In this document: in pieces, positions 1-6,229 of the stretch
Layout of the letters: every line of letters starts with the position of its first letter
Position numbering within the stretch: the stretch's first letter is position 1
Source: Deltaproteobacteria bacterium
Lineage (GTDB): Bacteria > Desulfobacterota > Desulfobacteria > Desulfobacterales > JAUVKB01
Assembly: GCA_030596405.1 (NCBI GenBank)
Contig: JAUVKB010000056.1
Location: 1-11,119 of the forward strand
DNA: 11,119 nt
Reading direction: 5' to 3'
The notes under the pieces: generated by a model
Seen by the model: the letters and a program-made list of their open reading frames with translations, nothing else
Told to the model about the DNA's origin: nothing
Databases searched by the model: none
Made by a program: the position numbers and the translations under genes

Positions 1-1282
1 CAATAACCGCCAGAACAATGGTGTTTAAATATACGCCGATTTCAGGGAACTGGCGCTGGGCCAGTTGAGCAAGACCTATGGCGACCCCGGCCTGTGTGAC
101 GTAAGCCATCCACGCATTGCGATAATGAGGTTTTGGGTCGTTATTAATCTTGCCTGCAAGCCATGTTGCCCCAAAAATTCCCATTACTCGGATCAAAGTT
201 AAGCAAACAGCAAAAGACCAGCACAGATAAAGCGCCTTAAGATTTAAAGAAGCGCCGGCCATGGAGAAAAAAAGCACATAGACAGGCAAGGCAAACCGCT
301 CAAGGCTTTCCATGAAATCAGAACCCGACCTGCTGAAATTCTGAACTGTAAATCCGGCGCTCATGCATATCAGCAACGGCTCAAGATTAAAATAAATATT
401 AAAATGCCCCGCCATAAAACTGTTCAGCCACAAAGACGTCTTGGTCACCCCTATGGCCATAAACAGGAGAAACAGGGGAAGATCGTAACCGACCCTGTCG
501 ATATAAGCAGAGACACCCTTGCCCAGCGCCACGCCCAGGAAAAGGGAGTCAATTATCTCAAAAAATAAAGCCAGAAAGGCATGGTGACCGGCAATTGCGC
601 TGCATGATAAAACAATCTTGGCCACGGTCATGGCAAACGTAAAGAGAATGATAATTAAAACGTCCACGGTGACGGTAACTCCGAGCACCGTTTCCGTAAA
701 TGTGCCGGATGCCCGGCATTCACTGATAACGGCAATGGTCGAAGAAGGAGAACGAGCCACCGCCAGCACGCCCAAAAGGATAGCAAGAGCGATGACCTGA
801 ATTGTGGCAAGATTGCAGGTAAGAGTAAAATAACGGCTCGTCAGGGACACAAATACAAAGACCAGCCCGAAAACCATAAGTGTCTGCAAGACTATGTTCA
901 TAGCAATAGCCCTGCCCCGCTTTTTTAAAAACTTCACACGCAGGGCTCCGCCTGCTGTGAGCGCGATAAAGCTTAGGGCAAGATCGTCTATAAGCCGCAA
1001 ACGCTGAACCATATCGTGCGTTAAAAAACCGCCGATATAAGGGCCTGCAACAATCCCCGCGAATATGTAAGCGCTGATAAGGGGTAGTCGTACTGTTTTC
1101 AGAATCTGGGCGCTCATATAAGCAGCCAGGAGAACAAAGCCCAGAGAAAAATTAACAAATCCCGCCCGCTGCCAGCTCGATTCGATATCAAGGCTTTTGA
1201 TCCATGCGGCAAAAAAGATAAAAAATAAAAAAGTAACCGTGTAAATCACCAACTCTTTTCTTTTTTGATATTGACCGTCCAT
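1..1282 (-). CDS. Cation:proton antiporter, CPA2 (KefB/NhaP-like) membrane domain, partial (C-terminus cut by window edge)
   Basis: Open without a stop from the ATG at 1282 to the window edge, giving 427 residues; the C-terminus lies outside. It is a very hydrophobic polytopic inner-membrane protein. Family features seen: AGIVAGP near residue 75-81, the cytoplasmic loop TAGGALRVKFLKKR at 109-122, a helix with ARSPSSTIAVISECR at 176-190, and a buried Asp207 in GVTVTVDVLI, the position expected for the ion-binding acid of CPA2 exchangers. A late helix has YVTQAGVAIGLA. By family it would exchange Na+ or K+ for H+; the ion cannot be read from sequence. Its ATG shares one base with the TGA of the upstream antiporter (TGATG), so translation is probably coupled. 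No RCK domain is visible in the part present, but one could follow outside the window. Confidence 0.85.
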   Translation of the reverse strand, partial: MDGQYQKRKELVIYTVTFLFFIFFAAWIKSLDIESSWQRAGFVNFSLGFVLLAAYMSAQILKTVRLPLISAYIFAGIVAGPYIGGFLTHDMVQRLRLIDDLALSFIALTAGGALRVKFLKKRGRAIAMNIVLQTLMVFGLVFVFVSLTSRYFTLTCNLATIQVIALAILLGVLAVARSPSSTIAVISECRASGTFTETVLGVTVTVDVLIIILFTFAMTVAKIVLSCSAIAGHHAFLALFFEIIDSLFLGVALGKGVSAYIDRVGYDLPLFLLFMAIGVTKTSLWLNSFMAGHFNIYFNLEPLLICMSAGFTVQNFSRSGSDFMESLERFALPVYVLFFSMAGASLNLKALYLCWSFAVCLTLIRVMGIFGATWLAGKINNDPKPHYRNAWMAYVTQAGVAIGLAQLAQRQFPEIGVYLNTIVLAVI

Positions 1283-2481
1283 CACCTGCCCTCTTTCATC
1301 AATCGCACAAGAAGTATCGGGCTTAAAAGATCATTGTATATGATCGCGACAAGGGCAACACTTACTATGCCGGTCGTAATGTCGCATGTAAATCCCTGCT
1401 GAAAATCGAACAATATCGCCAGCGGCAGCCCCCCCTGATCAATAAGACCAAGGCCTAAATAAACCGGATGTCGCCTCATTTCAAAGCTTATGCGCGTAAT
1501 TATAACCCCGCCTATAAATTTCCCGCACAACCTGCACAGGGAATAACCGGCCGCCAGGATAAAAATCCACACTGAGTCCAATTTCCAGCCGACCCCTAAA
1601 AAGACAAGGAGTAAAAGGTAAACGGGTTTTTCTATACTTATCAGTATCTGGAAAATCCGTTCTTTTTCTCTATATAGATTTGCAATACAGAATCCAACAA
1701 AAAAGTTGGAAAGAAGCGGGGAGTAGTGCAATACCGAAGCCATGCCGCTTGTAAACACGGCCATTCCGATGACGACAAGAATTAATTCGTTTTCCTCCTG
1801 ATGTCTTCTAATAAAAAGCATATAAAGAAGAACAATGCCGGCGCTTGCTATAAGATTTACAACAACACCGCGCACAAGTTCTCCCGCCCATAACGATTCT
1901 GCAGTCAGCGGCAAACAAAAACAAGAGGCTATACTGAAAACCAGCAATGCGATCAGGCCGTCAATACTCGAAATATATCTCAAAAGCGTCAGAGTTTCCT
2001 TGCTTTTAGCCACAAAATCCGAGGCTAAAAGAGCAATGCCGGTCTGAGCCGTGCAGGCCGCGGCCGCTGCAAGAGTCAATGAAATCACCGTTCTTACGGT
2101 GTCTGTAATATTTAAAAGGGCAAGTGTAAAATAGACCCCGAAAAAAACTAAAATAAGGGTAAAGATCCCTTCAAGAACGGCTGAAAGAAAAAATTCCACT
2201 GGAATCCGCCTGAGCTTGGCAATTTCAAATTGAAAACCGAAAAGCATCCCGATCCAGCCCAGCAAAAAAGCGCTCAAAGGTTCAAGACCGATACATGTTT
2301 TTCGATCTAACAGATTCAAAAATTGCGGGCCAAGCAAAAGGCCTAAAAAAAGAAATTCAATGCCGGTAAGATAAAATTTTCGGGCAAAAAGGGGCAGCCT
2401 GAAACTTCGAAAGGTTAAATGGTATCCGCTGAAGGCAAGTAATACTATTATAAGAAGTGCAAAAAATATTTTCATAAACAA
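1282..2481 (-). CDS. Cation:proton antiporter, CPA2-type membrane protein
   Basis: A 399-residue polytopic membrane protein, about the size of a bare antiporter domain with no cytoplasmic regulatory domain. Seen: LTGIEFLFLGLLLGPQ near 38-53, GWIGMLFGFQFEIAKLRR at 75-92 (the usual amphipathic loop), a helix rich in Ala/Thr at 133-150, the buried acid Asp174 in SSIDGLIALL, SPLLSNFFVGFCIAN at 254-268, and GLGLIDQGGLPLAI at 343-356. The longest frame begins with TTG at 2481; an ATG lies two codons later at 2475 and is my preferred start, though no clear Shine-Dalgarno precedes either. Same fold as the next gene, with which it overlaps by one base. The pair may act as two half-specialised exchangers or as a heteromer. 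Function as an ion/H+ exchanger is from family knowledge. Confidence 0.85.
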   Translation of the reverse strand: MFMKIFFALLIIVLLAFSGYHLTFRSFRLPLFARKFYLTGIEFLFLGLLLGPQFLNLLDRKTCIGLEPLSAFLLGWIGMLFGFQFEIAKLRRIPVEFFLSAVLEGIFTLILVFFGVYFTLALLNITDTVRTVISLTLAAAAACTAQTGIALLASDFVAKSKETLTLLRYISSIDGLIALLVFSIASCFCLPLTAESLWAGELVRGVVVNLIASAGIVLLYMLFIRRHQEENELILVVIGMAVFTSGMASVLHYSPLLSNFFVGFCIANLYREKERIFQILISIEKPVYLLLLVFLGVGWKLDSVWIFILAAGYSLCRLCGKFIGGVIITRISFEMRRHPVYLGLGLIDQGGLPLAILFDFQQGFTCDITTGIVSVALVAIIYNDLLSPILLVRLMKEGR

Positions 2482-2528
2482 TGCAAGGCGGCAAATAGAT
2501 TTGAGCTATCAATATTTCTTTGAAAACA

Positions 2529-3019
2529 TCAAAAAATTTGCTGAAACATGATACGAAAGCGGGTTTCATTCTGATTGCCGGCATCTGATGCAAAGTTTCC
2601 GGCATCAAGCCCTATTGCACCAGCTTCATCCGGGCTTACTTTATCAAGCTCCCTCCGATACCAGCAAATATCGGCTGTAACATAACGATTAAATCCGTGT
2701 TATTTTCCGGGTTTACATACTCTATCCTGAAGCCGTTCTTCCAGTAAGCTTTCATTTTCGGGGTTTCCTGGGCTTCGTTCTGTTTTTCTTCTAAAATTTG
2801 CACCCGGTCACGCAACTTTTCAGTCTCTTCCTGCTTTTTCTCTAATTCCCGAACCCGTTCCTGAAATATTTCAATCTGCTCCTTTAAGGCCTCAATCTCT
2901 TTGTCGGAGCTCCTGGAATCCAAAGGCCAAAAACAGAATGTAAAAAATATAATAAAGCCTAATATAATACGGACACTCGCTATACAAAATTTTTCAAACA
3001 TCCACTTCCCTGTCACCAT
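2529..3019 (-). pseudogene. Broken OprP/porin-like gene: signal anchor, coiled coil, first barrel motif, then frame change and last barrel strand
   Basis: The first frame (3019 to 2636, 127 codons) has a hydrophobic N-terminal segment (residues about 11-32, signal-peptide-like), a Glu/Lys-rich coiled coil (about 38-85), and then MKAYWKNGFRIEY, which resembles the start of the barrel in OprP/OprO-type porins. It stops after about 30 more residues. In another frame, 2699 to 2529, the sequence continues as FNRYVTADICWYRREL... and ends NETRFRIMFQQIF plus stop, the typical final beta strand with terminal Phe of an outer-membrane barrel. The central barrel, normally some 300 residues, is missing. 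This looks like an internal deletion with loss of frame near 2690-2710. The probable original start is the second Met (3001), preceded by AGGGA. A sequencing error alone would not explain the missing middle. The porin assignment rests on remembered family patterns. Confidence 0.6.
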
Positions 3020-3077
3020 TTTTAAATATTATCAAAGCCTTTTATAAATATTTTCACCAAATTTTATTTATAGTATC

Positions 3078-3104
3078 CTTATATGGGAGGCATCTTTTTG
3101 TCAA
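3078..3104 (-). promoter_or_regulatory. Possible sigma-70 promoter for the porin-like/antiporter genes
   Basis: On the minus strand a perfect TTGACA (3104-3099) is followed after 15 bases by TATAAG (3083-3078), about 60 bases before the broken porin gene. The spacer is shorter than ideal. It suggests that the genes to the left can be transcribed separately from ktrBA. The 172-base gap 3020-3191 shows nothing else I can name and no clear terminator after ktrA. Confidence 0.35.
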
Positions 3105-3191
3105 TTATTGTTATAATATCGCACAGAGTAACCGCATTTGAGCTTTATAAAAATCGAAAGTTTCTGAACTGCAGTTACTACGCTCAGGATG

Positions 3192-3842
3192 CTATTTCTG
3201 TAATTTATCAAGAGCATCATTTGGTCCAAGCAAGATCAAAATATCGCTGTCCTTTATAATATATTGCCCTGTAGGAACCATATTTAATCTGTCTGCAACA
3301 ATCTCTTTGACAGCAATCACCTGGATACCATATTGATTAATCAAGTTAAGATCTTTCAACGATTTTCCGATGAATCTCTTGAGCGGTGCAAGCTCAATAA
3401 TGCTATAACCTTCAACTAAAGGCAAATATTCTATAATATTAGGGTTTTCCAGTCTCTCTGCCAGCGAGACGGCCTGATCCTTTTCCGGGAAAAAAATTTC
3501 TGAAGCTCCAACCTTATAAAGAAGACGACTATGCGTCTTTGAAGTAGCCTTGGCAACCACCACTTTAACCCCGATATCCTTCAGGTTCAGTGTGGTTAGA
3601 ATAGAAGCCTCCAAAAGCGAACTGATACAAACTATTGCAGAATCGACATTTTGTACTCCAAGAGATTCTAAAACCTTTTTATCGGTTGCATCAGCAACTA
3701 CAGCCCGGCTTACCTCATCCTTGATATTCTGAACTGTATCGGCATTATTATCTATTGCCAAAACTTCATGCCCTTTTTTGTAGAGGTTTGTGGCCAAATA
3801 ATAACCAAAAGTTCCAAGCCCTATGACAACGAATTGTTTCAT
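3192..3842 (-). CDS. ktrA: Potassium uptake regulatory subunit KtrA/TrkA family (RCK domain)
   Basis: A 216-residue cytoplasmic protein, the usual size of KtrA with one RCK_N and one RCK_C (TrkA_C) domain; full TrkA is about twice as long. The Rossmann start is VIGLGTFG at 6-13, with the acidic residue ending strand 2 at Asp31 (AIDNN), as expected for NAD(H)/ATP-type ligands. RCK_N covers about 1-130 and TrkA_C about 135-216 (ending DSDILILLGPNDALDKLQK). It forms a ring that gates the KtrB membrane subunit in response to nucleotide. It follows ktrB by 7 bases, and the sequence AGGATGAG over the ktrB stop supplies the ribosome binding site, so the two are one transcription unit. Assignment is firm; which nucleotide it senses is not visible. 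Confidence 0.92.
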   Translation of the reverse strand: MKQFVVIGLGTFGYYLATNLYKKGHEVLAIDNNADTVQNIKDEVSRAVVADATDKKVLESLGVQNVDSAIVCISSLLEASILTTLNLKDIGVKVVVAKATSKTHSRLLYKVGASEIFFPEKDQAVSLAERLENPNIIEYLPLVEGYSIIELAPLKRFIGKSLKDLNLINQYGIQVIAVKEIVADRLNMVPTGQYIIKDSDILILLGPNDALDKLQK

Positions 3843-3849
3843 CTTATAC

Positions 3850-5253
3850 TCATCCTATCATAATATTTTCCTCTGCATAAAAATAATCTAATGTTACAGG
3901 CCGGCTGACAGCTATGGCGACCAATAACGGACCCAGGCGTCCAATAAACATTATGCAGGTAATGATCATTTTACCCATTATGGAAAGCTTAGCTGTTATT
4001 CCGGTAGAAAGTCCAACCGTACCAAAAGCACTGACCACCTCAAAAAATAATTCCAAAAACTTGCCTCGACTTTGGGGGCAAGAAATTTTCCCCTGTTCCG
4101 TCATTAAAAGGATCATTATTCCAATGCACACAACAACAGTACTGATCAACAGAACACTGACTGCCTTTCCAATGCTTTTTTCCGATATTGAGCGGTTAAA
4201 AATTTGCGGGCGTTTTTGACCTCGAAAACGTGATATGCTTAATAAAATTAATGTCGCAAAGGTAGTGGTCTTAATACCTCCCCCGCAAGAGCCTGGCGAA
4301 GCTCCGATAAACATTAATAAAATAAGAATAAAAAGCGTTTCGTTTGCCATATTGCCAAGTGGTAAGGTGTTAAAGCCTGAAGTTCTGGCATTTACGGCCT
4401 GGAAAAAGGAGGATAGCACCCGGTGTGGCGCTGAAAATTGTACAAGAGTATTATGCCCTTCCATAAATAAAATTATGACGGTACCGGCAATAAGCAAGCA
4501 TAATGTAGTTAATAGCACTAATTTGGAATGAAGGCTGAGGCGAGACCTGGAGCGGTCTTTAAATGAAAGACGTTGTTTAAGCTCGGAGAGGACCAGAAAG
4601 CCGATACCGCCGCTTAAAACTAAAAAACAAATTGTCAAATTCAACACCCAGTTATCTCGATAACCGGTAAAGCTATCCGGGAATAGAGAAAAGCCCGAAT
4701 TACAAAAAGCACTGATTGAATGAAAAATTGAAAGATACAGCGCTCTTGGCGCCTCATTCTCTGGATAGAAACAAAAAAACAACACTGCTATCCCCAACCC
4801 CTCAAGCGCAAATGTAAAAAAAACCACATCTTTTAAGATTGCGGGAAGGCTTTTGTCTCCAGTGTAGGTGAAAGTGTTCTGTATCACATTCTGTCCGATA
4901 AAGCTTAGCCTCCTACCGGAGATCATCAAAAATAATGTTGATACAGTCATTATACCAAGCCCTCCGGTTTGGATCAGAACCATCAGTATGAACTGTCCGA
5001 ATGGGCTAAAGGTGGTTCCGGTATCCACAACAGTTAGGCCGGTCACACAAACGGCTGATGTCGAGGTAAACAGGGCATCTACAAATCCAAGCCTCCCGAT
5101 GGTTGATGCTTGAGGCAGCATCAGCAAGCAGATTCCTGTTAAAATGAGAAACGCGAATCCAAAAATGGTAGTGCTGGCTGGAGATCGGAGCAATGTTTTT
5201 AGTATCTGCATGATTGTGATACTGTTCCACTGCGGAATTTTCGGATTATACAT
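3850..5253 (-). CDS. ktrB: Potassium uptake membrane subunit KtrB/TrkH family
   Basis: A 467-residue inner-membrane protein with the four-repeat (M1-P-M2)x4 design of the SKT superfamily. The four filter loops are visible, each with its Gly: SAVCVTGLTVV (Gly72), SAFCNSGFSLF (Gly187), NARTSGFNTL (Gly293) and SAFGTVGLSTG (Gly414). The gating region of repeat 3 is GASPGSCGGGIKTTT at 317-331, a hallmark of KtrB/TrkH. It conducts K+ (KtrB members are often Na+-coupled) and works with the KtrA encoded directly downstream. The start at 5253 follows an ATGAG repeat; an internal Met15 (5211) just before the first hydrophobic helix is an alternative. Length fits KtrB (about 450) rather than TrkH (about 485), but the annotation could be given either way. 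Confidence 0.93.
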   Translation of the reverse strand: MYNPKIPQWNSITIMQILKTLLRSPASTTIFGFAFLILTGICLLMLPQASTIGRLGFVDALFTSTSAVCVTGLTVVDTGTTFSPFGQFILMVLIQTGGLGIMTVSTLFLMISGRRLSFIGQNVIQNTFTYTGDKSLPAILKDVVFFTFALEGLGIAVLFFCFYPENEAPRALYLSIFHSISAFCNSGFSLFPDSFTGYRDNWVLNLTICFLVLSGGIGFLVLSELKQRLSFKDRSRSRLSLHSKLVLLTTLCLLIAGTVIILFMEGHNTLVQFSAPHRVLSSFFQAVNARTSGFNTLPLGNMANETLFILILLMFIGASPGSCGGGIKTTTFATLILLSISRFRGQKRPQIFNRSISEKSIGKAVSVLLISTVVVCIGIMILLMTEQGKISCPQSRGKFLELFFEVVSAFGTVGLSTGITAKLSIMGKMIITCIMFIGRLGPLLVAIAVSRPVTLDYFYAEENIMIG

Positions 5254-5275
5254 CTCATCTCATCTTAATTTAGCC

Positions 5276-5304
5276 ATATAACGAGGGCATTAATCAGTTG
5301 CCAA
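5276..5304 (-). promoter_or_regulatory. Likely sigma-70 promoter of ktrBA
   Basis: On the minus strand TTGGCA (5304-5299), 17-base spacer, TTATAT (5281-5276), followed by the ktrB start about 23 bases beyond the -10. The leader would be short and contains the ATGAG repeats that double as the ribosome binding region. Confidence 0.45.
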
Positions 5305-5334
5305 TGGAGTACAGCTAAATTTGCACTGAGTTCA

Positions 5335-5381
5335 AGGCTTGGTTGTGTGCCGGGCACGGCACACGTCTTAAGGGCAAGCCT
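5335..5381. repeat. Nested GC-rich inverted repeat in the ktrB / unknown-gene intergenic region
   Basis: Outer arms AGGCTTG (5335-5341) and CAAGCCT (5375-5381) enclose inner arms GTGTGCC (5345-5351) and GGCACAC (5358-5364) around GGGCAC. The block is far richer in G+C than the flanking A+T-rich DNA, and GGCAAGCC recurs at 5406-5413. It has no T-run after it on either side, so it is not an ordinary terminator. It could be an operator, a REP-like element or a mobile-element remnant. Apart from this and the two promoters I see no gene in 5254-5624. Confidence 0.5.
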
Positions 5382-5502
5382 ACCTTTTCCAATTATGGAA
5401 GTCAAGGCAAGCCCCCAAGCCCAACAGATGGAGGCAAAGGGCATTCAGTAGCTTCTTATACCCCGAACTTTTTGAGAAGTTACGTTTTTTATATACAACT
5501 TG

Positions 5503-5530
5503 TTGACTTTAACTGATATTTGCTTATAAT
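5503..5530 (+). promoter_or_regulatory. Strong sigma-70 promoter for the 104-residue unknown gene
   Basis: TTGACT (5503-5508), 16-base spacer, then perfect TATAAT (5525-5530), with another TATAAT directly after (5531-5536). Predicted start of RNA near 5537, leaving a leader of roughly 90 bases. A small inverted repeat, AACTT-N6-AAGTT (5466-5481), lies just upstream of the -35. Confidence 0.65.
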
Positions 5531-5624
5531 TATAATTAATAAGATCAATGTAATTTTTTACAAAAAGTACCCTTAAAACTTTATGTCTATTTGTTAAGCT
5601 ATTTAAGCGGGAGGAGATAAAATA

Positions 5625-5939
5625 ATGGATTTGAAATTGGATAACTGGTCTGAAGAGATGTGGGATATTTGGGAAAAGGAATGTGGAATTGTTCATATAG
5701 ACGGTAAACCATACGAATGTGGTGTAGCTTCAGAAACAACGGAAAGAATAGTAACTACCTGGTTACGACCCAAAGGAAAGGATTTACCTCTAGTTTATTC
5801 AGATGTGAAAAGAAATGATTCTATCTATATTGACGGCACTGATGAATTCAGACTCATGGTTGAGGCCGTCAAGTTGGTACAGAATATTATAAATGCTAAA
5901 AAGGCCGGCGAGGAACTAAAGGGTCTAACTACTGGTTAA
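5625..5939 (+). CDS. Hypothetical protein, 104 residues, unknown family
   Basis: I do not recognise this protein. The start is well supported: GGGAGGAG at 5609-5616 sits eight bases before the ATG, behind a near-consensus promoter. The product is small, soluble and acidic, with no signal peptide or membrane segment. The N-terminal part is rich in Trp and acids (WSEEMWDIWEKECG, residues 8-21), then VHIDGKPYECGV (23-34) suggests a beta hairpin with a second cysteine (Cys20, Cys32), and residues about 73-98 look like an amphipathic helix. It converges on the glycyl radical enzyme operon and shares its terminator. A role linked to that operon or to a toxin/antitoxin-like or metal-binding function cannot be shown from sequence. 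Confidence 0.75.
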   Translation: MDLKLDNWSEEMWDIWEKECGIVHIDGKPYECGVASETTERIVTTWLRPKGKDLPLVYSDVKRNDSIYIDGTDEFRLMVEAVKLVQNIINAKKAGEELKGLTTG

Positions 5940-6154
5940 TGGCTGCGGTTCAAGAACCTTTTATAAAAATAACCCGTATTTATTTCCATACCGACATTTT
6001 TAGTCTCTACATGTACCGCAAGTAAATTGAGAGGCTGTAAACCAATGGCCTCTTTCAAAAAGACAACTCCTTTAGCTACTTCTACCTGGCCGGGCTGATC
6101 ATTCCAGATAGACCTGTCTTCATAGACCTGTCTTCGGATAAAACAAAAAAAAGT
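5936..6154 (-). pseudogene. Possible gene remnant (72-codon open frame without a start codon)
   Basis: On the minus strand a stop-to-stop frame with no ATG or GTG near its beginning reads as plausible protein, for example GQVEVAKGVVFLKEAIGLQP and later NVGMEINTGYFYKRFLNRSH. It begins just behind the terminator of the glycyl radical operon and ends in the last codons of the plus-strand gene. A 14-base tandem duplication lies near its 5' end. It could be the tail of a deleted gene or a chance open frame; I cannot name a family. The rest of the gap 5940-6161 shows nothing else. Confidence 0.25.
6108..6135. repeat. 14-base tandem duplication
   Basis: ATAGACCTGTCTTC occurs twice directly in tandem (6108-6121 and 6122-6135) in the gap between the two convergent transcription units. 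It looks like a recent slippage duplication. Confidence 0.8.
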
Positions 6155-6161
6155 TCATTAA

Positions 6162-6202
6162 ATAATAAAACCTCCCGGAAATGTCACGGGAGGTTTTATT
6201 AT
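6162..6202. terminator. Bidirectional intrinsic terminator between convergent genes
   Basis: A perfect 16-bp stem: the left arm 6162-6177 ends in AAAACCTCCCG, the right arm 6187-6202 begins CGGGAGGTTTT, with a 9-base loop. The stem carries A/T tails on both sides, and an eight-T run follows in the minus direction (A-run at 6143-6151). It lies 28 bases after the stop of the glycyl radical enzyme and about 220 after the plus-strand gene, so it ends the operon and probably also the convergent transcript. Confidence 0.85.
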
Positions 6203-6229
6203 GTTTTTATTTCAAGACTTTTTATTTAA

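Noticed and set aside
618..800. Plus-strand 60-codon frame inside the first antiporter
   Set aside because: Low-complexity Thr/Val-rich antisense shadow of transmembrane coding sequence.
2357..2608. 83-codon minus-strand frame overlapping the antiporter start
   Set aside because: It is out of frame with both the porin tail and the antiporter, has no family pattern, and overlaps the antiporter N-terminus extensively.
5939..6025. 28-codon plus-strand frame starting at the TAATG after the unknown gene
   Set aside because: Short, no separate ribosome binding site and no recognisable pattern; the overlap alone is weak evidence.
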